Source: Eucommia ulmoides
Taxonomy: Eukaryota > Streptophyta > Magnoliopsida > Garryales > Eucommiaceae
Reading direction: 5' to 3'
DNA length: 64,000 nucleotides
NCBI GenBank assembly: GCA_016647705.1
Contig: CM028340.1
Span: forward strand, 10,803,001-10,867,000
The notes under the pieces were generated by a model. It saw nothing but the letters and a program-made list of their open reading frames with translations, was not told where the DNA came from and searched no databases. Made by a program: the position numbers and the translations under genes. Shown in pieces: positions 1 to 11,379 of the stretch. Numbering within the stretch: position 1 is the first letter of the stretch; each line of letters begins with the position of its first letter.

Positions 1-96
1 CAAGCCCAAGGTCTGCCTAGTGATGCTGCCTCTACTCTTGTTGGTCTACAGATCTCTGGCCAACCAGACGTCGCAATTCAAAGTTCCATACTCTGA
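1..96 (+). pseudogene. 3' tail of an unidentified ORF
   Basis: A reading frame is open from the first base to a TGA at 94-96 (31 codons) with an ordinary codon mix rather than low complexity; it ends ...AIQSSIL. It is followed by AT-rich, untranslated-looking sequence. Its beginning lies outside the window. It may belong to the extra antisense ORF that Tat elements carry, because it sits on the strand opposite to the Tat element at 3.7-8.7 kb and beyond its 3' side. It could equally be unrelated. Confidence 0.3.
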
Positions 97-442
97 TTTA
101 ACGATTGTCTTTTCAATTTTTAATGCCTATAGTTTTTCTATAATGATGATACATTTTTGTAATTATGACTTGTTTTAAACAGTAATCGCCAATTAGAATT
201 GGAAATACACTCTTATGATTACCATACGTCTTTCTACAATACACGTCACTTATTTATCATAAATACACATTTTTTTACAATTCGTTTACACTGCTTTGTC
301 ATTTTTCTCTTGATTGGTTTCATTATTTAAAGCTAAACCATACGTTGATGTTTCACACATACCCAACGCTTTCTATTTCTCTGTTTGGATTTCCACATAG
401 TCTTTCTTTCTTTTCTTCCTCTCATCCCTTTCTATTGCAATA

Positions 443-727
443 ATGTCTACGCCATCCTCATCATCTTCCTTTGAGGCTATACAAAATGAGAGGAAACAAG
501 ATATTGAGATGGGTGAGAACTTTCCCACCTTAATGACAATGGTGAAGACCCTCTCCAAAGCCCATCCTCGTCTCAGAGCCCTTGAGGATGTTTGCGCCAT
601 CTTCTACGCTATCTCGTTGCTCCAAGAACATAGGGACCAGTTGAAAAGGTCAGAAAAAGAAGTTATTGAGCTATCTGGTCGCCTACATTTCTATAAGGAG
701 CATGTCGATTTGATGAAGGACAAGTAA
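443..727 (+). pseudogene. Small coiled-coil-like ORF, possibly the retroelement extra ORF
   Basis: A 94-codon ORF begins MSTPSSSSSFEAIQNE and becomes charged and helical in its second half (QEHRDQLKRSEKEVIELSGR), as in a short coiled coil. Coding-like composition seems to continue beyond its end to about 890, so it looks broken. I do not recognise a family. Position and strand would suit the antisense extra ORF of the minus-strand Tat element to its right. The better-preserved equivalent at 25.0-28.4 kb also has a Glu/Lys-rich coiled coil near its C-terminus. That link is inference. Confidence 0.35.
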
Positions 728-896
728 GATAAGCTCTAGAAGAAGAACGAGGAGAATAAGGCATAGATCCGAGAGTTGGTCTACAAGATCAACTGGTACA
801 AAGAGTACGACTTCTACTATTCTAACTCGAATTTTGAAGCACTAGGTCTCCTCCATTATCCTGGGTCGGATTGATGCCACGCACTCAACCTCAATT

Positions 897-1486
897 TCAC
901 AAAAGACGTTTTTTGACTTATCTTTTTGTTTTTTTAAGTAACATTGTTCTATTATTTTTTTCTTTTTTGTATTATGAATATTTTTCTGTTCTCTTCTTTT
1001 TTTATATTATTTTGTAATGATGTACCCCCTCTTTTTTGTTAATACAAAAATATGGGTTCTTGTATTTGTGTTGCCGCAATGTTGTTCGTTTGTTCTTTTT
1101 CTGCCCGCTCTCCTTTATAACTTGGTAGTATACGAAGCTAGTTATGAACCAACTTACGCTTTTGGCTAGAATAAACAAAGTGCTTGAACTTGAACTTTTA
1201 TTCACAGTAAGCAAAGTCACTAAATGAAGATAAATCAGATTTTACCATCACATGAATCCTTCCAATGAAAATTTCTCTTTGTCTTGTTCTATAACATCCT
1301 TCTTAAGATATTATTCTTTTCCACTCTTGAACTTATCACTCCTTACCATGGAGTTAGTGTAGATCTGAACGTGTGTCTGGACTTTCATTCTGGTTGAATA
1401 CGGAATACTCTGAAGATGAGCTTCCCATAATTGATGGAGTCTTTGTAGGAGTTTATTTGATGATTAATAAGTCTGTACTGGTCACA
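897..1486. other. No gene recognised
   Basis: T-rich then mixed AT-rich sequence. ORFs here are short and biased. The bases just before 1,487 are the target site of the solo LTR that follows. Confidence 0.5.
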
Positions 1487-1491
1487 CTTAG

Positions 1492-2866
1492 TGGTAGCAG
1501 AATATTACGTTGCTATTTTGAACCGAAGTGTATGGGTCAAGTTTTATAGAATATGGAAGAGTAAGGGTTGTTGTATCCACAATGATTAGATTAAATTGTT
1601 TCTAAGTACCACGATTATCATAACTGAGCTTTATTTAGGCAATAAAAATTAGGTTTTTGTTTTTAATATATACTACACTAAAATACTAACTAATTTAATT
1701 ACAATACTAATATTGACATTAATGGGAATATATTGTCTAGGGATTAACTTTATTCACTTAAACATATTCATTTTAGTCTCATTTACATTAACGGTATTTA
1801 AGCTATCCAACAATCTAGGTATCGAAAACTCACTCACTACCTCTTCCAAGTGTAAAGTGAATGAATATACGACTTTGTGCCAATGCCGACGTCCCTGTTA
1901 ACCATCTAATGACACTAATCACATGAATCTCACCCCAACCTCATGGATTGCACACTTTTTAATACCCTCCCAGGTCATTAGATTGTCGCATTGTGTTTAA
2001 ACCCTAGTCCGAATTCGGGGTAACCTCTCTCGAGTGTCAAACCCCAATTTCTCAAACCAACCAATATATCATAACAAGCATATAATGGAAGTAATAAAAA
2101 GGTAAACACAATTAGATAAATATAAACAACCATTAACGAAACAACGATTCAACCAAACAACGTTTTCATAAACAAATCAACCCCTAAAAAATATATGTTT
2201 AGCTCATGGCCATTACCACATATACAACAATACATAAACTAAACATGATCAAAATTACCAACCAAATATAATAAATAAAGAGAGAAACAAAGGTGAAAAG
2301 TCGTTATCTAAAGAATGGACGGATCCACGTTCGCTAAAACCACTCCGATCTTGTTACCTCTTCTTGGATTTGTGTTTTTCTATCTTGGTATGGTCTTGGA
2401 GATCTCAAGAATACCCAAAAACGTCATTTTTTTGTTGGGAGAAGATGGAAGATATAAGGGACCCAAAATATCTCAAAAAAATATCTAAAACGTCTGGTGT
2501 CAGACCGCTGCAGCAGTGGGAAATCAGTAGCCTTTCTTATGAGTGACCACTGCAGCGATGGGAATCACTGCTACAGTGGTGGGCAAAAGGGTCATGTTCT
2601 ATTGATCGCTGCAGCAATGGTTTCACCGCAGCAACGGTGGGCCTGTAATCTTGCACTTTCCTTCTTTGCTCTTTATCCACCGTTCTTCCACCGACGTTCT
2701 ACCGATTTGCTCGTGTATGGATCGTTTTCATCCCTTTTCATCCCAAACACCTAATTTATAACAAAACAAATAAAAACGTATTAACACATATTAAAATACT
2801 ATAATAATACTCGAAAACTACCAAAATCAGCTTGGGAATATACATAGACAAATTCCACCTATATCA
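1492..2866 (-). mobile_element. Solo Athila-type LTR with perfect 5-bp target duplication
   Basis: A 1,375-bp solo LTR flanked by a perfect CTTAG duplication (1,487-1,491 and 2,867-2,871). Its ends (plus strand TGGTAGCAG...ACCTATATCA) and body match the LTRs at 11,377, 14,856, 17,815 and 25,833. In those elements the primer-binding site lies on the left of the right-hand LTR, so the sense strand is minus. No internal sequence remains, which fits LTR-LTR recombination. Around 2,500-2,650 it carries several short palindrome-like modules of the type CCGCTGCAGCAGTGG. It is fossil and non-coding. The intact duplication argues against great age. Confidence 0.88.
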
Positions 2867-2879
2867 CTTAGTTACGAGC

Positions 2880-3430
2880 ACTAAATATTTCAATTGGTGA
2901 ACTGATCTACTCTTCTCACTTACACTTAACCTTAGTACTAGATGTTTCTTGGGTGAGCTGATCTGCTCAAATCTGCTTTGTGAGTGAGCTAATCTACTCT
3001 GCTCATTTTTGAACGAGTGAGCGAATCTACTCTGCTTGTGAGTCAGATGATTTTCTCTGGTCATTTTTTAATGAGTGAACTGATATGTTATGCTCTGTGA
3101 GTGAGTGAGATGATTTGCTCATATTTGGACGAGTGAGTTGATCTGTTTTGCTTTGTGAGTGATCTGGTCTGCTCTGCTCACTTTTGAATGAGTGAGTTGA
3201 TCTACTTAGATCTATGAGTGAGATGATCTATTTTGCTCTTCTTTGAACAAGTGAGTTGATCTGCTCTGCTTATGTTTGAATGAGTGACCTGATCTACTCT
3301 GCCATATGAGTGAGTGAGCCAATTTGCTTTGCTCTATGAGTGAGTGAGATGATCTGCTCTGTGAGTAAACTGATCTGCTCTACTCTTTGAGTGAGTTAAT
3401 TTGCTCTGCTCTGCTCACTTTTGATTTATA
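2880..3430. repeat. Degenerate minisatellite in the 3' flank of a Tat element
   Basis: About 550 bp of imperfect tandem units built on 'GAGTGAGyTGATCTGCTCTG' alternating with 'CTCACTTTTGAAyGAGTGAG', roughly 30-60 bp per unit and at least ten recognisable repeats. It lies on the 3' side of the minus-strand Tat pol at 3.7-8.7 kb. Tat/Ogre elements are known to have variable tandem repeats between coding region and 3' LTR, so I read it as that region. Confidence 0.75.
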
Positions 3431-3690
3431 CTTAGTTTTTACGCACCAAATGTTTCGTACACTTAATTTTAATCAGAACTTGACAAAATAAGCGTATGCA
3501 ATATTTCAAATGAAGATAAACTTTTATTTTTTTTACTTCATTCAATGATTGTCTCATATAGAGATGAGTGAAAATAAATTTTCAAAGTTCAACGAAAAAC
3601 ATGAAGATTAAAAATACAAGACCCCTCATACGAAATACTTTACAAGTGTGAGATGTTTCATGGCCTTGGATTACCACGCCATCCTGATCT
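3431..3690. other. Non-coding spacer, 3' side of Tat pol
   Basis: AT-rich sequence between the minisatellite and the end of the integrase region. No ORF or terminal motif was recognised. Confidence 0.4.
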
Positions 3691-3743
3691 TCCAACAAGT
3701 AGGTCACTGGCCTATTTACTTTGGTAACTCAGTTGGGTCCTTC

Positions 3744-4690
3744 TCAGTTGGGGGCGAGTTTTCCCAAACGAGCATCTGGACGATGCAACATTATTTTTCT
3801 AAGTACCAACTCTCCTACTACAAAGTGCCTTGGTCGTATGGAATGGTTGAATGCCTTTTCCATCCTTGACTTGTAGGTTGTCAACCTCATTACTGCCTTA
3901 TCACGTTTCTCTTCCAGGTAGTCCATCTCTTGTTGTGTGGCTTCTTTATTTTCCAAAAGGTTAATTGTGCCATCTTGCTTTGATGGCAGCCCAATCTCTA
4001 CTAGAACTACAGCTTCAGTGCCATAAGTCATAGAAAATGGTGTTTCCTCTGTAGTAGAAGTTGGTGTCATCTAGTAAGCCCACAAGACTCCTGGTAGTTC
4101 TGCCATCCACTTGCCTTTGTCATTACCTAGTCGTTTCTTGAGTGATTCCTTGATGGACTGATTTGTCACTTCAGCTTATCCATTGTCTTGTGGATATACA
4201 ACACTTAACTTCCGATGTTGAATCTTCAATTTTTTGTACAACCATGCAACCTTGCCGCTGGTGAATGGGGTTCCATTGTCAGATATTAGTATCACTGGAA
4301 TGTTGAAATGATAGATCATATTTTTCTAGAAGAAGTTTTTCACTTCATTTTCTCCTAGTGTCACGAAGCTTTCAGCTTCAACCCACTTGGTGTAGTCGAT
4401 TACTACTAGTAAGTACTTCTTGCTCCCTGATGTTGGAGTGAATGGCCCTATTACATCAATGCCCCCACTAAGCAAAAGGTTATGGGTTCAGTATTGGTGT
4501 CTGCTCTTGAGTTGGGAATTTAATGTCATTTGAGAACCGTTGGCACTTGTCGCACTTCTTGACATATTCTTGTGCATTACTATGCATTGTTGGCCAATAA
4601 TAACCAATCGTGAGTGCCTTATGGGCCAAGGTTCTTCCTCCTTGATGATTTCTATAAACCCATTCATGGATATCTTGTAAGACTTAGGTG
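3744..4690 (-). pseudogene. Tat integrase remnant
   Basis: The zinc-binding region is recognisable around 4,690-4,540 (GGRTLAHKALTIGYYWPT and CDKCQRF) and the C-terminal part at 3,744-4,070 (PFSMTYGTEAVVLVEIGLPS, then VGELVLRK). These are standard landmarks of plant Ty3/gypsy integrases, which join element cDNA to host DNA. The reading frame is broken, so no function is expected. Confidence 0.85.
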
Positions 4691-4959
4691 GCTTCCTTTG
4701 GCCCTAGACAAAACAATAGAGGTTGCAGAAAATATGTCCTATATTGTTTATCATTAGTTATCACGTACCTTGACACTTTGTAAAGGATCTTTCGGGTTGA
4801 CTCCTTATTGTCAAGTAGAGTTCCTTCCTTTAGATACTGAACTAAATTGGTTCTCCAGTCTTCTTCCTGATCCAATTTACCTATGAATGCACAAAGGTTG
4901 GCTGGTGTTGCGATCAATGGTTGCTCAAGGAATTCCACTCTTTCAAGCCGCTAATTTGG

Positions 4960-5400
4960 TATGAAAAAAGACACTAGTACGGATAGTACATCAACTATCT
5001 TATTTTTAGCTCTTGGAACAGCTTCGAACTTGCAACTTCAGAGTGAGGTGGTTAGCTTTTTTACTATCTCCACACAAAGCCATAACCTTTCTCTATTCAC
5101 CGTGTATACTCCGTTTATGTAGTTGACTACTACTTGTGAGTCTGATCTTGCCACCAGATTATGAGCTCCTAATCCTTTGGCGAGAGTCAGCCCAATGATT
5201 AATGCTTCATACTTTCCTTCGTCGTTGGAGGTCTAAAAACTAAGTTGCATAGCTCTTTCTAGCTTATTTCCTTCTAGTGTTCCTTGGATTATGCCTACGC
5301 CACATCCCTTCATGTTTAGAGCTCTATTTACCCACAACTTCCATGCCACAACAAACTGGTCAAGGCATTCTCTATCTTCTTTAACTATTTCTCCTGGAAT
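4960..5400 (-). pseudogene. Second (archaeal-type) RNase H remnant of Tat
   Basis: Landmarks in order on the minus strand: the N-terminal strand (WKLWVNRA), the central EGKYEALIIGLTLAKGLG helix, and ARSDSQVVVNYINGVY. This arrangement between the first RNase H and integrase marks Tat-lineage elements. It is a fossil. Confidence 0.8.
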
Positions 5401-5472
5401 TGTTAGCTCAATAATGAAATCCGCCAGAGCTTTCCCTTTGATTGCAGTTCGGGCTTGTAATTGATGAAGAAC

Positions 5473-5940
5473 TCACGAACTTCTACTGCCCACTTCATGA
5501 GATGTCCGGAGGCCCTCTAGTCGATGCATTACTGCTTGAAAAGGATAACAGGTTAGTATGTTGATCTCGTGTGCTTGAAAGTACAACATTAGCTTCCAAG
5601 CTAAAGTTATAAGAGCCAAGGCGAGTTTTTCCATTATAGTATACCAAGTCTCAACTGGGACTAATGACTTGCTTATGTAATAAACTAGTCTTTGCCCTAT
5701 TGGGTAATCTTTTACCAGTGTTGTACTTACTGCGACTGAGGTAACTGCCAAGTACAAGTAGAGTTTATCTCTTGGGTTTACCTTGGCTAGCGTTTCACTT
5801 GACCTCAAGTAATCTTTGATGGAGTGTAACACGTATTCATAGTCCTCATCCCACTGAAAGTTCTTGCTTTCTTTTAAGATTTTGAAGAAAGGGGCACATC
5901 TATCCATAAATTTAGAGATGAATCTATTTAGGGCTGCCAA
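5473..5940 (-). pseudogene. Tat RNase H remnant
   Basis: A 155-codon ORF joins the RT thumb/connection region (MAALNRFISKFMDRCAPFFK) to RNase H features (LYLYLAVTSVAVSTTLV, then RLVYYISKSLVPVETWY). This is typical of the RT-RNase H junction in plant Ty3/gypsy elements, placed directly downstream of the RT core at 6.1-6.6 kb. Confidence 0.85.
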
Positions 5941-6099
5941 CCTTCCTATTAGTTCTTAGACTTCTCTTACGGTATTGGGGGACTTTATGTTTTTTACTTC
6001 TTTTATCTGCCGTGAATCCACCATGATTCTATATTGGTTCACCACGAAGCCTAGAAATTTTCCAGATATTACGCCGAAGATGCATTTTTCTGGGTTCTA

Positions 6100-6660
6100 C
6101 TACATATTAAACTTCCTTAGTATAACAAAAGCTTCTTCCAAATACCTTAGGTGATCTTTCTTCTTAGAGCTTTTGACTAGTATGTTGTCTATGTAGACCT
6201 CCATGGTTGCTTCAATTTGTTCTTGGAATATGTGGTTCACCAGTCGTTGATAAGTTACACCTGTATTTCTCAAACCAAATTGCATTACTTTATAATAGTA
6301 TGTACCTCTTGGAGTGATGAACGTCGTTTCTTCTTCATCCTGTTTATCCTTCCGGATTTGATTATAGCCTGAATAGGCATCAATCATGGTCAGTCGTTCA
6401 TGCCCTACTGTTGCATCCACCATTTGGTCTATCATTGGCATTGTGTAGTAGTCTTTTAGGCATACTAGGTTGAGGTCAGTGAAGTTCACACACATTCTCC
6501 ACTTCCCATTCTTCTTTTTGCCAAGAACTGGGTTGGCCAACCATTTTGAGTATATTACCTCCCTTATGTGGCCAATTTCAAGCAATCTCTACACTTTAAA
6601 TTTGATCACCTCTTTCTTTTCAAGCCTAAATGTCCTTCTCTTTTGCCTAACGAGGGGATA
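6100..6660 (-). pseudogene. Tat reverse transcriptase remnant
   Basis: A 161-codon ORF holds the RT core: KKNGKWRMCVNFTDLN, then DAYSGYNQI, TFITPRGTYYYKVMQFGL and the catalytic-box region MEVYIDNILVKS. Domain order and wording are those of Tat pol. RT copies element RNA into DNA; this copy is part of a broken element. Confidence 0.9.
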
Positions 6661-7079
6661 AGATCTGGAGATGGCAAGCCAGTGGACCGCCCATCGGGGT
6701 TGATGCCTTTCATACCTTTCAAAGCCCAAGAGAAAACGTCCGGGTTTTCCTCCAGTAGCTTCTTGATATCTTCTACTTCACTCTGGCTTAGGAATTCCCT
6801 TATGATCAGCTTCTATGCTCCTTTCTTGAAGGTAATCCCCCGACTTGCTCAGCAGGTTGGAGAACACTAGGGTGCTCTCTAAAATAATCGATCTTCAAAG
6901 TTGAGTTGTTCGGTGGAGCTTCTTCCTGCTCCAGCTTTAATTGCTATAAGGTCTTCTTCTTCCCCTTCATAACTATTGCAAAGCGATGCCTGGATGCTAG
7001 CTGGTCTCCATGTATTACCGCCACTGCGCACAATTTTTGGATACTTAATGCATTGTTGGAAAGTTGATGCCACAACCTT

Positions 7080-7700
7080 AATTTCATGTAGCTATGGTTG
7101 TCCCAATATTACATTATAGGAAGATGAGGAGTCAATTACCATGAACTCAGTGGCCTTAGTGTACCCATTTTCTGTCTGGTTAGCCGTGACTAATGAGGTG
7201 ATCTTTCCTTCGGGAAAGCTGAGGTCCCCATTGAATCCTACCTTAATAGTCTAAGTTAAGCCACCATCAGAGCTGGGCACTCTCATCTGTTTCAATGTAT
7301 TCACGAAGACAATGTTAGCAAAATCTTCCAATATCAATCAGGATTCTTCTCACTACGAAATTGGAGATCCAAAGGTTTATAACAAGGGCATCTTCAAGTG
7401 TATGCACTATTTCCTTACAATCCTCATCAGAGAAGGTGATAACTAGTCCTAGATTCATGGTCACTGACAATGCTTCCCCATAACTGCATTCCAACGCTGC
7501 CTCACGAATTTTTATCTTTCGTTTGCGGTTAGTTTCTTCAGTAGCAGGTAAAACAGTGTTTATCATGTATATAACCTCAAGATTATTGCTAGGATCATCA
7601 TATTTACGCTCCTTGTCACCATTTTCATGACGGCTTTCGCTTCTGGATCTCATCCTATCCCTTAACAGCTCCTGTAAATAGCTACGCAATTTACCCATGT
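7080..7700 (-). pseudogene. Tat protease region remnant
   Basis: The minus strand shows the usual lead-in ITFSDEDCKEIVHTLEDALV, the aspartic-protease active-site region RRILIDIGRF, and about 60 residues later SSSSYNVILGQP. The same series occurs in the right-hand Tat element (22.1-22.4 kb). Protease releases the mature proteins from Gag-Pol. The copy is broken. Confidence 0.8.
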
Positions 7701-7719
7701 TAATTAGTTGTTTGATCTC

Positions 7720-8740
7720 CTTTTTGAGCTCCTAGAAATCATTTGTGTCATGTCCATGCTCCTTGTGGAAATTACAATACTTCAACTTGTTCTTGCTATT
7801 GGATCTTGTGTTTGTCTTGGAAGGCTACTGAACTACCTCGGACAAACAGATTTCATGCAAATTCCTAGAGATTGGCATCCATAGACCACCTGAGTTTTTG
7901 GGACGATCTTTCTGATCTTTGGTTGATACTCTTCCTTCTCTTGCAAATTTAACATCCTCCAGTTTCATGTAGGTTTTATCTTTTTCCATCAACTTAGTCA
8001 TTGTCTTCGGGGTTATGCTTGGTGAGAGAGTCTTGGAATCTATCATAGCGCAACCCCAGAGTAAACGCATTGATAATGAGGTTAGTGTCATAACCCTCAA
8101 TACACGTCATCTCTTCATTGAAGCAATTTATATCCTGAAGCAAGGACTCTTTATTTTCTTATCGTAGGCCCAGCTGATAATCAGGCCTCTTCATTAACCG
8201 TTGGCATGTTATGAAGTGATTAATAAACATTTTCCCAGAGTACATGAATGATGAGATGGAATTAGGCAGGAGCTTGTATAACCACTCTAAAGCAAATCCC
8301 TTTAGGGTTATGGCAAAAGCTCTGCACAATACAGAACCGCCTGCTCTATACAAGGCCATAATATGTCTGAACTAGAGAATTTGGTCAACATGGTCTATTT
8401 TCCCATCATCCTAGTGGTTGGTCTTTAGCATCTACCTAAACAGCGCTTTCTTCTAGTGACGGTGTTTCTGAAAATCCTAGAGATTCTGCTTCTTCTCCCA
8501 AATTGTTATTAGCGGGCAGGGAAAGTGTTGTGTTGTTGGTGATCTATTACGCTATCCATTTGATCACGTCCACCATCTCTGATATTTTTGCTATCAAAGC
8601 GTCAATTCGTGAATTAGTTGTTTGCACCTATAGCGGAGAGTTAGCATAAACCTCTTCCGACGTTTCTACATGAACTTCATTGTTGGCTAGTGGTGGAATG
8701 TCGCTGATTTGGCTCGGTCCTACACCTATTGGAAGAAAAT
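7720..8740 (-). pseudogene. Tat gag remnant
   Basis: Weakly coding minus-strand segments upstream of protease include LKGFALEWLYKLLPNSISSF, the landmark 'A..W...LP..SI.SF' of plant Ty3/gypsy Gag, followed by a Lys/Arg-rich stretch nearer protease. Nothing supports a working frame. Confidence 0.7.
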
Positions 8741-8918
8741 ACCTTCGTTCAAATGAATATCTAATAAATAAATAAAACCTAAAAATAGAATCCTGGAGAA
8801 TAAATAAATGAGGAGAGAGAATTGTTTTTTTCTATCTCCTAATGCCCCTCGAGACATTCTTATTTGTATTTAATTGAATTCTATCATTTATATATTTTTC
8901 TTCTCTTCTAATAACATA

Positions 8919-9323
8919 CTAGTTTTAGACCCACATCATACGCAGGTCTAGAAAAAAAATATATTAATATTTTTAATTTGAATATTTTGATATTATAATT
9001 ATGATTCTTAATCTACATACACTAGAAAACATAGAGGACTTTTTAAAGGATAATTTTAATGGGTCACTTGAAGTTTATATAAATTGGAGGAGAAGTACAT
9101 AAAAATTTAAAGATTGTAATTAATTTTTTCTAAAAATAAAGGGGTGAAAATATATATTTTCAAAAAATTAGGGGTGATTAGTTCATTGAAGATCTAAGGT
9201 CATAATATGAATAGTCAGAAAGAAGATTTAGGCCATTGATTTGATAGGAATATAGAGATTGGAGAGATATCATATTTTGAGTTATGGTTCATTCTTAGTT
9301 TTGACTTCTACTTTTAATATAGA
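8919..9323 (-). mobile_element. Non-autonomous Helitron, apparently complete
   Basis: Read on the minus strand, the element starts TCTATATTAAAAG (5' TC at 9,323) and ends with a hairpin (AGACC/GGTCT stem, 8,927-8,949) followed by CTAG at 8,922-8,919 with T next. These are the standard Helitron ends: 5' TC, subterminal 3' hairpin, 3' CTRR, no target duplication. At 405 bp it is non-coding, so it would depend on a Rep/helicase made elsewhere. A relative lacking this 3' end lies at 33,815-34,137. It sits directly against the 3' end of a second Helitron. Confidence 0.8.
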
Positions 9324-9700
9324 CTAGTTTTAGACCCACACTAAACGTGAGTTTTGAAATAATTTTTACATGTATTTTATTTGATTTATTCAAATATAAT
9401 TTTATACTTGTTGTTTTTGAAAAAAAAAATTGTATTAGTTAGTGAGGTTTGTATTGTTATTTTATTTTATTTTTATTTCAGTGGGTGAATGATGTCTTAT
9501 TTTGCAGTGTTTGAAATATTTATTTTTTCTATTTTGTAATATTTGTTTTCAATTAGAATTATGAATATTTTACTTTTGTGTATGGAAATTAAAAATCTTT
9601 TAAAATGATTTGTGAAATAATCTAATTATGTGCTCAATTTTGTGCTACCCACATTATTTTTATAATCAGATTTTTGTTTCCTCACTTAATTCTATCACTA
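9324..9700 (-). mobile_element. Second Helitron, head-to-tail with the first
   Basis: On the minus strand the 3' end is a hairpin (about 9,331-9,352) followed by CTAG at 9,327-9,324, abutting the TC of the next Helitron. The first roughly 280 bp match, in reverse complement, the Helitron ends at 41,236-41,610 and 40,112-40,484. The 5' end was not located, so the right boundary is approximate. Confidence 0.7.
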
Positions 9701-9714
9701 GTAATTATCGAAAT

Positions 9715-10434
9715 GTTAATCAAGTTTGAATTGATTTGAGGTGGTAGAAGTTCCGAGTGGCAAGAACTTATCAATTTCTTGTAATCGGTGAGTTGTGTGC
9801 GGATTAGGTACTATTGGGAGTATCTAATTATAGGTAGCTTGGTTTCAATCTCTTCCGGTAAAGAGATTGAGGTGTTAATTCTTCCTTTATAGAATTAATT
9901 GTGAGTGATTTGTAAAAGTTCTATCCTTACTTGGGAAAATGATAGTGAGAGCGTTTTTGTGAGGTTTTGATTCTTTAGCCTAAGGTACAAAAAGAATTAG
10001 GTTATTCTTAAGCCTGTAAAAAGTAGAGGTTATTCTTGAGTCTAGGAAAAATAAAAGGTTATTCCTGAGCCTAGAAAAAGGAATTTGTAAAAGTAGATTC
10101 TGAGCCTGTGAAAAGAATCTTTGTGAGGGTTTGGTTCCTACCTTTAAAGGGATCTTGAGTTTAGTGGGTGTGAATTTCCGTGGGGCTCAGAGGATTGGAT
10201 TAGGCAAGAGTAGCTTATTGAACCAAGATATATCGTAGTGTGCTGCTTTGTTTATTTTACTTATATTATCATTTGGTGTGCACCTAGTTGATAATACATA
10301 TCCGCTACTATAAAGATAATAATTAATTTTAAGATAAAATTAATTGTTTGAATTTTTGAAGTGTTATTATTATTCTTATAATTTTTTAATACTACCCAAT
10401 TCACCCCCCTCTTGGGTAGATCACTTGGCCAACA
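9715..10434 (+). mobile_element. Ty1/copia LTR fragment
   Basis: The sequence ends ...CAATTCACCCCCCTCTTGGG...CCAACA at 10,434, directly before a copia primer-binding site, in the style of large plant copia LTRs (SIRE/Tork-like wording; lineage uncertain). At about 9,980-10,120 it holds three to four imperfect copies of a 30-bp unit resembling 'GGTTATTCTTGAGCCTGTAAAAA'-type sequence. The left end is not defined and no coding part follows. Broken fossil. Confidence 0.65.
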
Positions 10435-10435
10435 A

Positions 10436-10448
10436 TTGGCATCAGAGC
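10436..10448 (+). other. Copia primer-binding site
   Basis: TTGGCATCAGAGC lies 1 base after the LTR end. It is one base off the plant copia consensus complementary to initiator tRNA-Met (TGGTATCAGAGC). Confidence 0.8.
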
Positions 10449-10467
10449 TAGTTTTAGTTGGATTACG

Positions 10468-11115
10468 TTAATTCTTACGTCGGAGGGGACACGCCGAGAT
10501 TATTATGGTAAGTCCTTTGTGCAGGTCTTCAGGTGCTCCCCATCTCAGAGCAACTCCATTCCAAGCTCTAACTTACTTTTTTAAGCATCACAAGGTGTTT
10601 AGAACCTCCCCTTCTCGGCCCAGAAGGATTATTCTGTAAAAAAACTCTACTGAAAGACTTCCTCCAATCATCTGCTCTTGTCTTAGCTAAAGGTTAGATG
10701 ATTATAAGGCCTTATCAGTCTTTGCGACCAAGAGACCCTAATAGCACGGTAGATAGCGACCCGACTAAAGAAATGTCAAGAATCCCCAGGCCGGATGCAA
10801 AGACTATCGTCCCCATCCTGGAAGAAAAAGAGAATGACCCCTCATCAACCAAGCAGGCCCGTCAGCTCCACCTGTAGGAGCCCACATTAGACCATCTACT
10901 GGAGCTGCGAAAACAGTACAGCTTGATAACTTCAAACGTCAGTTATTTCAGTTTCAAACCTATCTTAACACAATTTTTTCCCACCTGTCATTGGCCCCAA
11001 ATCAAAGGGGACTAGTTCTCCAAAATACAGAAAGAGAAGAACGCCACTAGCCATCGACTCCTCATTTAAGGGGACCGCTTCTTTGGCATGTAGAGGGTGA
11101 GGATCATCATCAAGA
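10468..11115 (+). other. Tat 5' LTR piece and leader
   Basis: From the GTCGGAGGGGACACGCCG motif onward this matches the same LTR segment near 33,510 and 52,380. It then continues into a leader homologous to 52,730-52,870 (shared GTCAAGA.TCCC.AGGCCG and GGCCCGTCAGCTCC). The usual primer-binding sequence at this junction is not clearly seen here. Confidence 0.7.
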
Positions 11116-11379
11116 ATGAGACCGTCTCATTTACTCCGAAGGGAACAACCTCGTTTGTGCGATCAACCAGTTAGGGAACAGAAATTGGCCCCACCAGCCA
11201 TTTTTAATTCTACATATGTGCCTTCACGGGCTCGCCGAACAGAAGCTCACCGTGATCACCAATCGGAAAGAACTCACAGCCAAATCACCCATATTGATCA
11301 CAGAGTTTTCCATGCTCGGGAGGTTGACTTCCACTCTCCTCCCGCCAAAAGACAGAGATCAAGAGTGGCTGCCAATTAG
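11116..11379 (+). pseudogene. Tat gag N-terminal piece
   Basis: An Arg/His-rich ORF (LLRREQPRLCDQPVREQKLA) aligns with the leader/gag boundary of the truncated Tat copy at about 53,040-53,340. It is cut by the Athila-type insertion at 11,377, and homologous sequence resumes at 16,443. Fossil. Confidence 0.65.

Larger units (their letters stand above)
3690..8740 (-). mobile_element. Ty3/gypsy Tat-type retrotransposon, broken
   Basis: Fragments of a complete polyprotein order run right to left: gag (about 8.7-7.7 kb), protease (7.5-7.1), reverse transcriptase (6.7-6.1), RNase H (5.9-5.5), a second archaeal-type RNase H (5.4-5.0) and integrase (4.7-3.7). A second RNase H before integrase is characteristic of the Tat lineage. 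It is broken in many places, perhaps a dozen or more, so it is a fossil. Neither LTR is recognised with confidence. It faces away from the second Tat element starting at 10.47 kb and differs from it clearly in RT sequence, so the two are separate families. Confidence 0.88.

Noticed and set aside
8740-8918. Candidate 5' LTR for the left Tat element
   Set aside because: Neither a Tat primer-binding site nor a match to an LTR on the other side could be found.
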